A DNA stretch of 64,000 nt from Volvox africanus (GCA_030268105.1 BSDZ01000017.1:1240001-1304000), one strand, 5' to 3'. Counted from the stretch's first letter, positions 38,792 through 50,906 are shown. Translations and numbers: made by a program. Notes: generated by a model from the sequence alone, not told the origin.

Positions 38792-41700
38792 AGTGCTTGA
38801 GCACTGCTAAATAGCGGAGGTTTAAATTCGACGACCGTAGCGAACGCTGAACTGCTCGTCCTGCGGCTCAGTGCAAGACGCTGCGAAACGCCGAGCCCAA
38901 GCTGGCCCCTGAATCACAGTAGGCAAAATTTTATTTTTCAGCATACGAAACCCACTTGCATTACAGTATCTACTCGCAGCGCCCCACCGTGGTCAAGAGA
39001 CTATCTAAGCATACATGGCCAGATATTGCCGCAATGAGCTATATAACACTTAAAATATACGAGCTAGTGATACTCTGTAGTCCACGGCCGCATGAAATGG
39101 TGAAACGGCGTACGGCATTTTCAGATGCCGGTCCAATACTGAGCGTATACATCTAAAACCCTGCATAGAACAATTCATTACATCAAGTCTGTTAACTTCT
39201 GCTTACGCTGAAACTGTAATTGCCCGTGAAATACGACATCATATCCCTCGACTGAACAATGCGTATGTTATTTTCTTCTTAGCAAGACTGTACATAGATA
39301 TTAACTTTATGCTCACACATGCTAAATCAAACGCTTTCCCGACAAAAATATATGGCAAGGTTATGTTGCTAAAATTTTCATTCTCGTGAATTGCTTGATT
39401 CCAACAAATTTGCGTTATAACATTCGATAAAAATGTGAATTCATGGAGTTGGATTTACATTTTGCACTGCGGATTGGACTACGGTTATGGAGCTTTGAAT
39501 ATTCCTTGATTGCAGGGCGGCCTGAAATGTTTCAGGGTGTGCGCGTTAAGTATATATCCCTTGCATATATTTGTCTTGTTATTTGACCGTTTTCCGGGCG
39601 AGTTCTGACTCTCGTCGTGTTGTGATAATTGTTGTGACCCTTCAAGCTCCAATGCCTTTTCCCATTGGATAATATGGTTAGGTGGATAGTAAGGTTTCGG
39701 CCAAAATTCAAGCCCATTAGGGGCTGACCTGCGGCACCCGTCGAACACCGTGGCCCCACGCATATTCCAGCAAACCTCAGATCGCCATTCTCCAAATCAT
39801 CAGTGATAAAGGAAAGGTAAAAGACATGCTTTAAGCGGCTTTATTATAATGTGGCGCTCACGATACCTGTTTTTCTGAAGCATCACAGCGCAGGCGAAGC
39901 TGCGTCGACTTTTACCGTACGCCAGATGCGCTCAGGGCCTCACACAGCCGCCCAGTCTCTGAGTTGCGTTCTCCAGCCGTCTACTGCCAGGCGCCAAAAA
40001 ATGGAATTACTTCAGTCCCCAGCTCCTTAGTCAGAAACAACCCCAACGGCGAGTATGTACTTGAGCTGTCCATATCCGTCGATTCGTCCAACCGCCAGGC
40101 GTTGCAGGACACCGTGCTAAGCAATCGCGACGTGATAAATAGTGATATGACTCAAATCCCCGAACGTTCGCAACACCCATCTGGGCCTTGCAGAACGACC
40201 CTACAATACGTCCTCGCATCTCCATGACCTGTATGTAAATCGTATCTGCACGTATCCATGGTATCCCGCACCCTGCGCCATTACATTTCGAAAGATCGAT
40301 GATATTTATATCACATGGAGGAACAGGACGATGCTGAATAACTCGATCCAAGACTTATTCGAAGGGTTCAAGAAGTTTGAGCATAGGCTCGTCCTTAGCG
40401 CTGCAACAGACTCGACACACTCGGGCAGGCAAGACGGCACACACGCACTCAGGCATCAGGAGGAAGTCCACACCTAGTGCGCAACGGCATAGGATTAATG
40501 AATTTTTTCATTTACGTAGACGTACGTACCTTCCGTCTGTGTGTAAACATGCCCTTTACAAATGTAGCAACATAGACATTAAGACATATTTTTATGCATA
40601 CTCTTTAAAGAGATACATATATGTATGTGTGAGTATAAACATATTGTATCTGGACAGCAACCGGTTAGGCACGAGACTATGTCCCTGAAAGATCCACGAT
40701 CGATCCTTTTTGAGAGCGAGATCCAAACCCCTCCACTGATTGAGGGTGGATATGCCCCCGATGTTGATGTACGGTTGGGGACCAGGTAATAGTGACATAC
40801 GTGACAATTAGGAGCGGAGTTGAGGCCGCCGTCAATCCGGCAGATTTCACTGAGTGCTGACGGTGGTGCTGAACCTGGGAAAATCATTATATATATCGGA
40901 GCAGTCAACATGCCTAGGGGTGCCCCGGAATACAGGGGAAGGTAGGGACTGCCAGGTGGTGGCCACGCATAGGTGAAGCAAGGAAACCCCGTATCCCACA
41001 TACATACATACGTTCGGATGGTAAACTACAGTTATACCACATCGTTTGTTACACGTTCCGACAGCTACGAAGGGTATGCTAAAAGAACATCTTGCACCAC
41101 ACCTACCACACATCTACCACACACGGCATGATCTGCCGGAAATTAAGGTAGGTGTAATATGGTAGCATGGCACATTAATTAACATTAATGAACATGCACG
41201 TATGTAGCATGGCACACTCGCAACAGATCATCACCCAGCAAAGCACCAGCGGGACTTCCTCCATGCACCGCTTTGGCATATTACAGCGGCATCTATCCAC
41301 ACTGCAGCTATCCACGAATATTTAATTTCATTATATATATATATATATTTAATATATTTAATATTTAGTTTCGAATTTAAAAAAATTCATTTTCTAATCC
41401 AAGGCTCGCACCGGTACAGGGGCGGTGCCTTCTCGCCCGCCATTGGCACGCACCTGGGTCAAACAAACTCCTCCTTACAAACCCCAGATGTATCTATTAA
41501 GGGATGCTGAGCACCGTATGTGCCATCGGCACTCCATCCATCCATCCATCTAACAGACCTGAAGCGCAGCACCGCAGTCGGCCTTATGAATTGACACAGT
41601 TCGACAGGATTTTTCAGAAATGAATGACCGAAGATCCTCCCCCCATCCGTCCATATGGAGTTGGCGTGGGTTGTCACGCTCACGCTTGGGCAAATCACGC

Positions 41701-41968
41701 TTGTCATGACGCCTGCGGCGACCATCTCCATGCCCATCATGACCATCACACATCATTATCGAAAACGTTACAACACTGGACAGCAAACCAACAACTACCG
41801 TTATATGTTCAGAACATGTTCAGCAACCGCGACGACCACATCCAAGGTTGACCAAGCAACAAGAAACGCAAAGGCTTTCCATTGCCGTTTGTCAAGTCCA
41901 TTATCGAAAGCTAGAACCTCCACCCATGTAAATGGACAGAGTTCGAGATATATACACACATATTCGAG

Positions 41969-42007
<39 letters not shown>

Positions 42008-43638
42008 CACACACGCATACATACATTGCACATTTCGTTAGGTGCTAAGCTGAGGGCCCATCAAAGAGATGAGTCCATTTTTCTAGAGGCAACGCAGAGG
42101 AGACTCGCCGAAGTGTCAAAACATGAACAAGGTTGGGGAAAGTCATCTGTCGATTGCTCGACACTTCCTTCCTTACCCCTTCCTCCGTAGTCGTCCGTTA
42201 TCCATCCCCCACCTGGTCCCGGGCCCCCCACTCATATAATGATGATGCCCGCCCATCACACTCGAGCGTCGCTATGCATATTCACGTTCCCTGGGAGTCA
42301 AAACACTAAAAAAACAGGTAACACCAGACATAACTGGGTGCATCGTTCTGTACGTGCGACATCATCAATCGACATGGAGGTTCGCCTGAAACCGTATCCC
42401 GATGGACGTTACATGGTATATATACAAGGCCTTTGATGCCGTACATGTACATGCCGTAGGTATACGAGCAACCTGCCATGCAGCCCAGCCGCGTTACTCT
42501 ATAGAGTAGTCAAGCCGTTGACTTGGGCGCAAATTAGCCGCCTGCGGACCTCCTCCGGCATTTGTAGATTGTAGTGGCAGCCCCTTTCCCCTCGACGGAA
42601 GCAGATGAAGAGATGAAGACGTAACGGACAGCTACTTTTGAAGCAAACATCACGAACAGCGCGCGAATTCGGCTCATACTGCGCGCAATATCCTACATAT
42701 AGCCGTAACGCCTCCAGCGATATAACCGTGCCATTATTTTCGGCAATCCTCGCAAAGGCCCCGACTATCGGCCGCCAACCGACCCCCTCCAAAGGCCTCA
42801 ACCACCGGGCGCCAACCAACTTTCGCCAACGAGCCCGAACTTCTAACCTGTTCCCACTAACATCATCTTCCGAATGATTGCGGAATTGCGTCCCTGACAT
42901 GGCAGAATGACAGCACGTTGGATACCCGCAAAGCAATAAAGGAGGTTATCCCGTTATCCATATTCTAGCAAGTATCAACCCGCAACGCACAAGCCGTGAA
43001 GAGGCTGAGAGAGCCGCCGCTGTAGAGATCTATTCGTAAGATATGCTATGCAGTAACTTTACTTGGTATTCATGATAATGCGATACGTTGGTGTAAATAT
43101 GTGCAATGAAATCAAAGTAAAAGGTAGAGGATTAATCCACCTCTTTTGGAAATCGGGTGATTTCATGCTCCCAAGTTGCACAAGTCGCCCGATCAACTCC
43201 TGCATAAAGTTTATTTCGCCTAAGCGACAGGTTCCCGTTGTCAATGTCCAGATGCCGATCCGCATGGATTCACTGTGCATGAGGGTAGATGTGGTTTTGT
43301 GCATACATCGGTGCCTAATGGGTTAGGTCAGCTTTACCCACTTTTTTCGACAGCTGCGGCCGCCAAGTAGCCCGGTTTCGGGACTCCGTGCAGACATGGG
43401 GGAATCCTAACTCCTAAATGAAATATCTCGGTGGAAACCACTAACCACACGATAGACCTGGCCATAACCTGGTCATAAGTTCCTGCGTCCTAATTGACCG
43501 CGGGTGCTGCTGATGGTGCAACTTCCATGGCCTCCACACTGGTACTGCTGGACACCGCTGCTAGACCTTACCCATCATACGAGCTCCGTCCGCCATATAC
43601 CGCAGGCTGCCGCTGACCTCCGGCTACAACCACGCCGT
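38792..43638. other. 4.8 kb gene-poor stretch between genes A and B
   Basis: No supported gene. An open plus-strand fragment at about 40020-40230 has normal-looking composition (NGEYVLELSISVDSSNRQ) but no start, family or partner exon. AT-rich DNA lies at 41325-41390, and an alternating CA tract is listed separately. Confidence 0.5.
41969..42026. repeat. CA dinucleotide microsatellite
   Basis: About 58 bp of strictly alternating purine and pyrimidine, mostly AC, interrupted by GC steps and ending in ATACATAC. Intergenic; such tracts favour Z-DNA. Confidence 0.95.
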
Positions 43639-46155
43639 TTACCATGCCGTATAGCTTGAGGTGCCGACCTTAAGGTCTCCGTTGCCGGACCTGCGGCTGG
43701 CAGCGGGGGCCGTGGATGCGCTGCTGCCGAGGACGGGGCCGCCTGCGCCTCCCGCATATGGCACCGGTACGTGCTGACTTGCACGCGTCCTCACCACCGC
43801 CCCGGTGGTGATTGGCGGCCTACTCACTGGGGGAAATGTCTCCGAAAGGGGCCCCACGACAGGGCTGTCCCAGCTACATATCGGGAGGCCGTCATTCCGC
43901 GCAGAAGACGACGGCTTTGCAGTGCTGTGGTGCCCCCGCATTGGAGCCTGAGTGGGAAAGGGCGCGAGGACCGGGGCCTGGCCGTTGCTGTGGCTGCGGC
44001 TACATGAGCCAATCGGATTGGTGCTGACGAAGCAGGCGGCGAGGGAGGCGGTGGCGCTAGCAAGACCGACGGGGGAGCCGGCGGCAGCGCCTGTGAAGGC
44101 ATTGCCGTCGGCGCCGACAGGGGTGTTTTCGGCGGTAGCGGCGGTGGCGGCGCTGATGCCATAAGGAAGGCCGGCGACGGTGTTGGCGGTGTTGGCTGTG
44201 AAATCTGTTGGTATGAAATCAGGGGAAGGGGCAGCCTCTAGGTCTATGCTGATAGTGACGTCGGGCAGGTCCGTGTCCGATAAGCTGTTAGGGTTAAAAG
44301 GGGCATTGAGGATCTCGGGGGAGAAGACGTGGGAGCCGACGGCGAAGGCGGCATCGACGGATGATCCCAGTTCGGTGGCGGCGGTTTCGAATGGGGACGC
44401 CCTGTCGTAATGTGTCTCGCAGGTGGCGCCGGTGCTGGTGTCAGCGGTGGACGGCATCGTGAAGTCACTGCTGACATAAGGCCCAGCTTGGCACACTGGA
44501 GAGCATGCCCTGGGTTGATTAATTCCAGTTGGCTCAGCGAAAATAGAGGAATGAAGAGGAGGAGCACCGGCGCCGATGGTGACGGTCGGCCCGAATGACG
44601 TTGAATTGGGAGAATCCACCTCACGACTTACCGAATTGGCGACAGCCCCGGCTGTCGTGCCGAGGGTAACTGGTGTTTCGACCTGACCTGCTGCGGTCGA
44701 GCATTTACTCCCATTTCCGGACGGACCGGTGGAGAGGAAGGTGGGAGCAGGCAGGACGGTAGCGGAGGGGCGGCAGGTACGCGGAAACATAACGGGCACG
44801 GCGATGCAGGCGGCCCGCGCGCCAGCGCCAGCGCCAGCGCCAACAACAGAAGTCCGATCGGAGGTTATCACGACGGCTCCTTTACCGCCGCCGCCGCCAC
44901 TGGCGAGCGCTCGCCCCAAGACGTCACAAGCGAAAGTTCCCGGGGTCGGGTCGACGCCGGTTGAGGCCATGGAGGCCGTGACAACCTCGGTTGGGTCGGC
45001 TCCTGCTGAGCGAGCGCACGTGTTGGGGACTGGGGCGCCCGCCGCCGCTGACGGCAGGGGGGACGGCAGGTCACCACTCCCCGCAGACCCTGGTCCGTCG
45101 TCAGCTCCAACAGCGGCAGAATCGGGACCTTCGGGACCACGCTCCTGCTGCTCTTCACCATGTGCCCAGAATTGGTACATGTAAGCGGCCGCGTAAACAC
45201 CGGTGCGTGTCAGCTCCTTCTTGCTGCCCTTGCGAACGCGGAGACGTTCATCGCTTTGACGAGACTGGGGCGAATGCGCTGGAGGTAGGTTTGCGATGGC
45301 GGCTGGTGGCGACAAAACCTCTGGCGTCAGCTTTAGCGGCTGGTGGTAGGCAGATGTGGCGGCAGGGATGGGACTCGATTCGTTTCGTAGCGTGGAATAC
45401 GGCGACGGCGGCTCTACGCTGGCGGCCAAGGCAGGGGCGACGACGCCGTCAGGTAGAACGGTTTGTGTAACACATGGCAATTGATGCCCAGGGCTCTGAG
45501 CAGGACCTTGTGGTCTGGAAGCTCTAGGGAGGTTGTCAAAGCTTCCGGCGGCATCCGACCGGCTGACTCGCCCGCATTGCTCTGGGGACGGCTGCAGATC
45601 TGCAAGCTGGTGCTGCTGGTAATTGTGGATGGTAGATTGTGGTATCAATGGGATGTTGAGGCTTTGAAGCGTTGAATCTCTGGACGAGGACGACGTCGGT
45701 TTGTACAACGACTGATGGGGACACAGAGGGTTCCAAAGTGCACTTGTAGCGTTAGGTCCAAGGTTGCGACAATGATCGGTAGATTGTCGATATCCGACTC
45801 CTGTTTGGTCTAAATGCAGTTCGACACCACCTGACGATGCGAGTAGTTGGCAAGTACTTCCGGTGCTTCCTGTAGATAAACCGACGCAGGTTTGACGACC
45901 GGAAGATGTATTGAAGGTGTGAGCTTGTGAAAAAGTGTCTACTGAATTGCGTCTTGGGTACGGTTGGGGCCTTCCGGGGCTGCAGTATTGCATCGGGGGC
46001 AGTGACTGGCGATCGGATCCCAAAGCAGCGATGGTCATGCTGATTTCAATTGGATGCACAAGAAGGAAGCGTCGCCGGCGTCCGGGTTGGGATCTCGCCT
46101 GTTCTGCTAGTTCGGCAACAATACAGTTGTTCGCCAAGGAATTCGGCTTGGTAGC
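43639..46155 (-). CDS. Unassigned Ser/Ala/Gly/Pro-rich protein (gene B)
   Basis: I do not recognise this protein. A single open frame runs for more than 830 codons to a stop at 43639. Its first ATG is at 46038; the frame also continues upstream to an acceptor-like CCAACAG before 46155, so an earlier 5' exon may exist. The composition is Ser, Thr, Ala, Gly and Pro with few aromatic residues. One island differs from the rest: RVRKGSKKELTRTGVYAAAY followed by MYQFWAHGEEQQERG, about residues 298-335 from the upstream end, charged and aromatic as in a folded or binding segment. The N-terminal part has PGRRRRFLLVHPIEISM. The great length without a stop in GC-rich DNA argues for real coding, but low complexity makes this weaker than it looks. 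A GTAAAC donor overlaps the stop codon, so a 3' exon is possible. Confidence 0.5.
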   Translation of the reverse strand, partial: ATKPNSLANNCIVAELAEQARSQPGRRRRFLLVHPIEISMTIAALGSDRQSLPPMQYCSPGRPQPYPRRNSVDTFSQAHTFNTSSGRQTCVGLSTGSTGSTCQLLASSGGVELHLDQTGVGYRQSTDHCRNLGPNATSALWNPLCPHQSLYKPTSSSSRDSTLQSLNIPLIPQSTIHNYQQHQLADLQPSPEQCGRVSRSDAAGSFDNLPRASRPQGPAQSPGHQLPCVTQTVLPDGVVAPALAASVEPPSPYSTLRNESSPIPAATSAYHQPLKLTPEVLSPPAAIANLPPAHSPQSRQSDERLRVRKGSKKELTRTGVYAAAYMYQFWAHGEEQQERGPEGPDSAAVGADDGPGSAGSGDLPSPLPSAAAGAPVPNTCARSAGADPTEVVTASMASTGVDPTPGTFACDVLGRALASGGGGGKGAVVITSDRTSVVGAGAGAGARAACIAVPVMFPRTCRPSATVLPAPTFLSTGPSGNGSKCSTAAGQVETPVTLGTTAGAVANSVSREVDSPNSTSFGPTVTIGAGAPPLHSSIFAEPTGINQPRACSPVCQAGPYVSSDFTMPSTADTSTGATCETHYDRASPFETAATELGSSVDAAFAVGSHVFSPEILNAPFNPNSLSDTDLPDVTISIDLEAAPSPDFIPTDFTANTANTVAGLPYGISAATAATAENTPVGADGNAFTGAAAGSPVGLASATASLAACFVSTNPIGSCSRSHSNGQAPVLAPFPTQAPMRGHHSTAKPSSSARNDGLPICSWDSPVVGPLSETFPPVSRPPITTGAVVRTRASQHVPVPYAGGAGGPVLGSSASTAPAASRRSGNGDLKVGTSSYTAW

Positions 46156-48331
46156 CTGTTGGTAGACAAATATGATTAAGTAAGATTCAATTTATTACCA
46201 ACAAATATGAACTTTGAATAAATACATTTAACAACGGAATTTATAATTACAGATGCACATCAGTCGGCTTCAGCCGACCTTCAACCAACCGCCAGGCCCT
46301 CGTGATTATGGCGTATTAACGTTGTCAAAATATAAAAGAAAATATATTATTTGTAAACATGGAGTTTAAGCAAAGTTATTCGAACAATTCCCGGACCATT
46401 GGGGTCGACCCCGAGTTAAGTCCGACCTGCCTGAAATCCTGTACACTGCTTCTCCTTACAGTTAATAAGGATATTTTAAAGAGATATACTTTATTATTTA
46501 AATTTATATTGTCGTGCTTGTGACCGTCCCTATTAGTTCGTCTCGGTTAGTCGGCACCTACGCCATACCTGCCATCGGGCTCTCAAAAAAGCTGTCTAGC
46601 TGGTCGTAGTAAAACAAAACCGGGCATGGGAAATCGGATCTTAAGTTTACAACACAGCGTATATAATGGACTGTCTTTGGCGTCCGAAACGGTTAATCAG
46701 GGGACGTACCTCTATCCGTCAAATAAGAATTCTTAGGAGCATTCGATCTTAGGTTTGATTGTCATTCAAAAAAAACGCTAGTGATATTTAAGATCTTCTG
46801 AAGGACGGCAGGCCAATGAACCCCTTGTGATGTACAGTCACATCAAGCTATGCCCGCGTTCAGCCCGTGCACCTTCCGCCCGCGCAAGGTCTTTGCACAT
46901 GACTGCTGTATAGCAGTGACTCACGGTAATTTCATGTCCTTAAATGTCATCAGTTACATCGTTAGTGTGGCCTACACTAACCTGCTGTGCCAACAGGCGC
47001 TAACCGTCAAGTCTCACCCGCAATCATCGTGGCCTACACAAGCCCAGACGAACGGGGCTACTGATATGTTTGTGGCAATCCAAAATTCAGTAAAAGAACG
47101 GATAATGCTAAACTAGGTAAGACTTAAGCGCACCAGAACCCTCCAGAACGCATTACACTGGTCCGCGACTTTCATTGCCAAACTACCGCCACATGCGAAT
47201 TCACATGAAAGAATGTTTTTCAAAGTGGAAGCTGTGGGATAATGTTGGTAAAGGTGTTGCAGAGGAAGGCGAGCGCTCCCCCGGCTGCGCCATCCTGTGC
47301 TCGCTGCGTTTCCACCGAGGTCTCAATGCTACGCATACCCGCAGGCATAATATCGGTGATCAATGATTATGCTCATAAACAGGGAGTTATGCGCCTTGCA
47401 AAGCCTTCTAAGGTATCCGCTGCTGGGGCCTGCTTCCTAAGACATGCGAAGCTCGCTGATGTTGATGCTTATGGTTGCCGACGACTCAAAACTACCTTAA
47501 TAACTCTCCGAATTGATCAGGTTGTACATTCTAGGCAGCAAGCAACGTGGTTATTACAGAACACGGATTACAACCTCGCTCCTTGACATTTGCTCCCTAG
47601 TTACTTGTCAGACTTCAGTTGGCTGGCGGAGCAGGGCTGAGCTGTCATCCGCGTACTGTAGCGTAAAGTTCCCCGCGCGGCCTGCTCGATGCTTATGATC
47701 CGACTCGTGCATGATTATATTCAAAGCAATGTAAGCAAGAGCATTGCAGGTTCTAGAGGCCGCTCGATGACAGTGACAGAACGCGTGTCAACCTGTATCA
47801 TCGGCTGAGAGGAATAGAAGTAGAAATGTAAGAAATGTCATTCCCTAACAGAAACTGACACTCTTTATCGTGTGGATAGCGTAGACAGGTGTAGATGTGG
47901 GCGGTCCGCCGCGGTCAATAATCCGCAGACCCCGTGGATTGCTTCCAGCAGGGGTCACCTGATTTGAAGGACACTATGACAAGAAAGTTGACGATTTTCC
48001 TCCTGTTACGTGTCAGAAAAATCTCGTTGATGCAGCCGTAGCCTACGTATAAACCTGCAAGCACTAAGCAGATTAGTAGTCCGGCTGCCGCGTGTCCGAC
48101 TGGTGAGCTGCACCGTGCCTATTAAGACACAAGTATTAAGAGACAAGTACCAAAGTCTCAAGCAAGTAACGGTATGTTACAAACAGCTGTCAAGGTATGA
48201 AAACCTCGCCAAATCTATACTCACAGAATTATGTGTCGTGCCCTCGGTCTAGACCCTTGGATGCACTGATTAGGCAAATAATTAGTGGCTCAGCAAAATC
48301 ATGGGCAACAGTGTTAGTGCTGCTCATGAAC
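46156..48331. other. 2.2 kb with no supported gene
   Basis: AT-rich from about 46180 to 46810, then mixed sequence. Frames of 60-114 codons at 46850-47700 show no family resemblance. It leads into the copia remnant. Confidence 0.55.
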
Positions 48332-48528
48332 TTATACAATCCAGTCGCGCACTTGGTGGCGGAAATGGTGACATTCCCTAGCGTGACCTTTTGCACAATC
48401 ACCATCAAACAGGACGCTGCATCCTTTGTCCATCAGGACCGACACGGACACCACATTGTGCCTGAACCCCGGCACGTAAACCAAGCCCTCAATTGTCACG
48501 TTGGGGCCGAGGGTCGGCAGCATATCGC

Positions 48529-48566
48529 CATAACCCTCCGCCCGCAACATGTTGCGGAGGGTTATG
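48529..48566. repeat. Hairpin in the copia protease region
   Basis: Arms CATAACCCTCCGC (48529-48541) and its exact complement at 48554-48566 surround 12 bases, which together with arm bases contain the 16-bp palindrome CCGCAACATGTTGCGG. The arms differ from one continuous palindrome only by a 4-base CCGC duplication. Confidence 0.9.
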
Positions 48567-49246
48567 TCCATAACAGAAGCGGCAAACCCGGGACTTGATA
48601 TAATGCAAAACGGACTGGTCACCGGTAATGTGATACTAGTAGCCAGGGTTCAGCTACCTCGAGCTCGAATCTACATAATCGCATGGAACGTTATTTTTCA
48701 GCTCGTTTGACAGATCATGGGGACGGGAGAGCAATGGAGAGGTGCACACTGCGCGATTTGCTATACCCTGCTTGTACTCACGCAGGAGCCTAGCCCCTTC
48801 AGTCTCATGCGGCATGAACTTATGCTCACGTGCCACCAGGGTCAACACAACTACCTTCGGCTTGCCCTCTATGGTCTTGGGTTTGCCCTGTCTTTTTTGG
48901 AAGCACCTCTCCTCAACGTGCCCTGGTTTCCCACACCAATCAAACCACACACCCGACCCTACCGCAGCCATTCGTGGCCCACCGGACGAGCGACCCGAAC
49001 CTGAGGCCGCAGACGAACTGCCCAGGTGATCCCCGCCACAGGTATAGCATCCACTGAACTTGGAGCCACCGCCGCGCCCAGCATAAAGGGTCGTCGCGGG
49101 CTCAGACTGAACCTTGCGCTTGGCCAGCATCTCTACCTCAAACCCAAGCAATCTCTCCTTTAGCTCGTCGAAATCCTTCGGTTGTGCATATAGTCTGTGC
49201 AAAATCCAAGTTCTTCGACGATTTGTTGAACATATCCAATGCAGGA

Positions 49247-49341
49247 GTTACGTAATCATGCATGATTTCACCCGACTCCATTTTCAACGCCGCAAAGTCG
49301 TTGAAAATGGAGTCGGGTGAAATCATGCATGATTACGTAAC
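49247..49341. repeat. 43-bp perfect palindrome in copia gag
   Basis: Arms 49247-49289 and 49299-49341 are exact reverse complements around a 9-bp loop (CCGCAAAGT). Comparison with the gag reading frame shows that the left arm plus loop are the native coding sequence and the right arm is an inverted copy of it. Confidence 0.97.
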
Positions 49342-49380
49342 ATCATAATACGTAATGTTACGTATTATGATGTTACGTAA
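49333..49380. repeat. 23-bp perfect palindrome overlapping the first
   Basis: Arms 49333-49355 and 49358-49380 are exact reverse complements with a 2-base centre. It shares the TTACGTAAC end of the first palindrome, so the two structures are nested. Confidence 0.95.
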
Positions 49381-49514
49381 CACTGCTGTCAATTTGGCGT
49401 CACTCAGCTTTTTCACCCACTCTTTCAACCCGCCCCAGAGATCCTTAGCTTCGGTCGAGTTGTCGATGGTAGACTTGTGGTCCTTGGCAGTGAGCCTCAT
49501 GATGATGATGGCCC

Positions 49515-49874
49515 GTGACTGTCCCAAGAAGTTCGTCTGCGGCCTCAGGTTCGGGTCGCTCGTCCGGTGGGTCGCGTATGGCTGTGGTAGGGTCGGGTGT
49601 GCGGTGTGATTGGTGTGGGAAAACCGGGCACATTGAGGAGAAGTGCTTCCAAAAAAGACAGGGCAAGGCTAGGACCGCAGAGGGCAAGCCGGAGGTAGTT
49701 GTGTTGACCCTGGTGGCACGTGGGCATAAGTTCATGCCGCATGAGACTGTAGGGGCTAGGCTCCTGCGTGAGTACAGGCAACGTACAACAGCGCCCGGCC
49801 CCTCCATGGGCCATATTGACCGATCTGACTTTCTTCCGTATATGAGTGTTGCTCACTCACAACATTCCGAGTGA
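49515..49874 (+). pseudogene. Second copia gag fragment, plus strand
   Basis: Open plus-strand frame with the same zinc-knuckle region (CDWCGKTGHIEEKCFQKRQG) and the downstream VVVLTLVARGHKFMPHE block, then a stop. It is the inverted partner of the minus-strand gag copy, truncated at both ends. A TGTTGGAG-starting AT-rich segment follows at 49945 and could be part of an LTR, but I could not find a matching second LTR. Confidence 0.85.
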
Positions 49875-50906
49875 CTACTTTACCTTCGTGTTTATCTATC
49901 TATTGTCTTTTTCCCTTGCTTGAATGTCCTATGATGCGAGAGTGTTGGAGCTTTTGACATCCCTAAATATTATTAAGTCGTTTTTACATCAAGCGGACCA
50001 TGATGTTGTAAGGTATTGGCGTGCGCATTGAAACCTGACATTAGCGACAGACGAGAGCTTTACAGGGCCATATATGATCCAGTTATTGTAATATAAAAGG
50101 ATCAATCTTTTATCTCGAGTCAGACATCACAAAGAAGCGGTCACAGGAGTAACTCCTGTCAACCTACGAACTCTTGAACTTTCCCTAAGTACCGGGACAG
50201 GAGAGCCGTTAGGATATCAGTATATCTGTGACATTACATGGAAGAGGCATACCGAGTTAATGGAGACTGTCCTAGTAACGGCGTTGTAGTTCCTTAGCTC
50301 CGGAACCCAGATGTTCTGGTCGTTAGATTAACACGAACCACCGACCACCTCGCTCGTAATCATAACACTAGCAAATACACAACCAGATTTAATACCAAAT
50401 GATAGGTATTACTTGAACATATTAATATGGCCTATAAGTCAAGCTCGTCGCGCACACTATGGGATCACCATCCCGTGCTTATCACATCGTCGAAATCCCG
50501 GGCGCTGCACCAACAGCTGGGACGAATCGGATAGCATCGAAACAATCGACACAATCGAAACACGTTCCTAGCTTATCCTCAAAGGAACTCTCAAGATATC
50601 AGCGCCTCCTGAAAAACAAAGACATAACAGCACCGTCGTCGCGAAAACACCGAAATTCGCTCAGAACCTTGCTTCCCACTAAAATATGACAATGAGTTAA
50701 GCTTCACGCCCATTGCCTTCCGGAATTTCTAAAACTTGACCTCTCCAACTTACTTCGTAGGAAATCGCTATTTCGCTTCTCGAAACCCGCTCCCGTACAA
50801 AGTGATGTTGGACTTCGATATGCTTCATCCTCGCTGACGTGATGGGGTCGTTGCCCAGGCTCAGCGGCCCTCTAGGAAACCGTCTGGATCGCTCCGCTAC
50901 CTAAGC
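49875..50906. other. 1 kb between copia fragments, possible LTR sequence
   Basis: Contains TGTTGGAGC at 49945 and a TATAAAAG near 50092-50099, features common in copia LTRs, but no paired copy and no clear primer-binding site. No gene is seen. Confidence 0.35.

Larger units (their letters stand above)
48332..49527 (-). pseudogene. Ty1/copia retrotransposon gag-protease remnant
   Basis: A decayed copia-type gag and protease region read on the minus strand. In order: LTAKDHKSTIDNSTEAKDLW at 49527-49333, a block with LKMESGEIMHDYVTPALDMF at 49326-49138, KDFDELKERLLGFEVEMLAK, and a CCHC zinc knuckle (CGKPGHVEERC) at 49202-48654. A protease-like block follows with YVPGFRHNVVSVSVLMDKG at 48622-48332. 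The frame shifts at least twice, near 49330 and 49190, so no intact polyprotein remains. The first break coincides with an inserted palindrome (49247-49380). The copy is also partly duplicated in inverse orientation at 49530-49780. It is a transposon fossil; no integrase is seen nearby. Confidence 0.9.
48769..49780. repeat. Inverted duplication of copia gag, 251-bp arms
   Basis: 48769-49019 and 49530-49780 are inverted copies of the zinc-knuckle part of gag, equal in length with about 20 mismatches counted by eye (roughly 92% identity). The spacer holds the remaining gag N-terminal coding and two perfect palindromes. Confidence 0.9.

Noticed and set aside
42499..42936. 145-codon minus-strand frame
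   Set aside because: Mixed composition but no family, splice context or neighbour supporting it.
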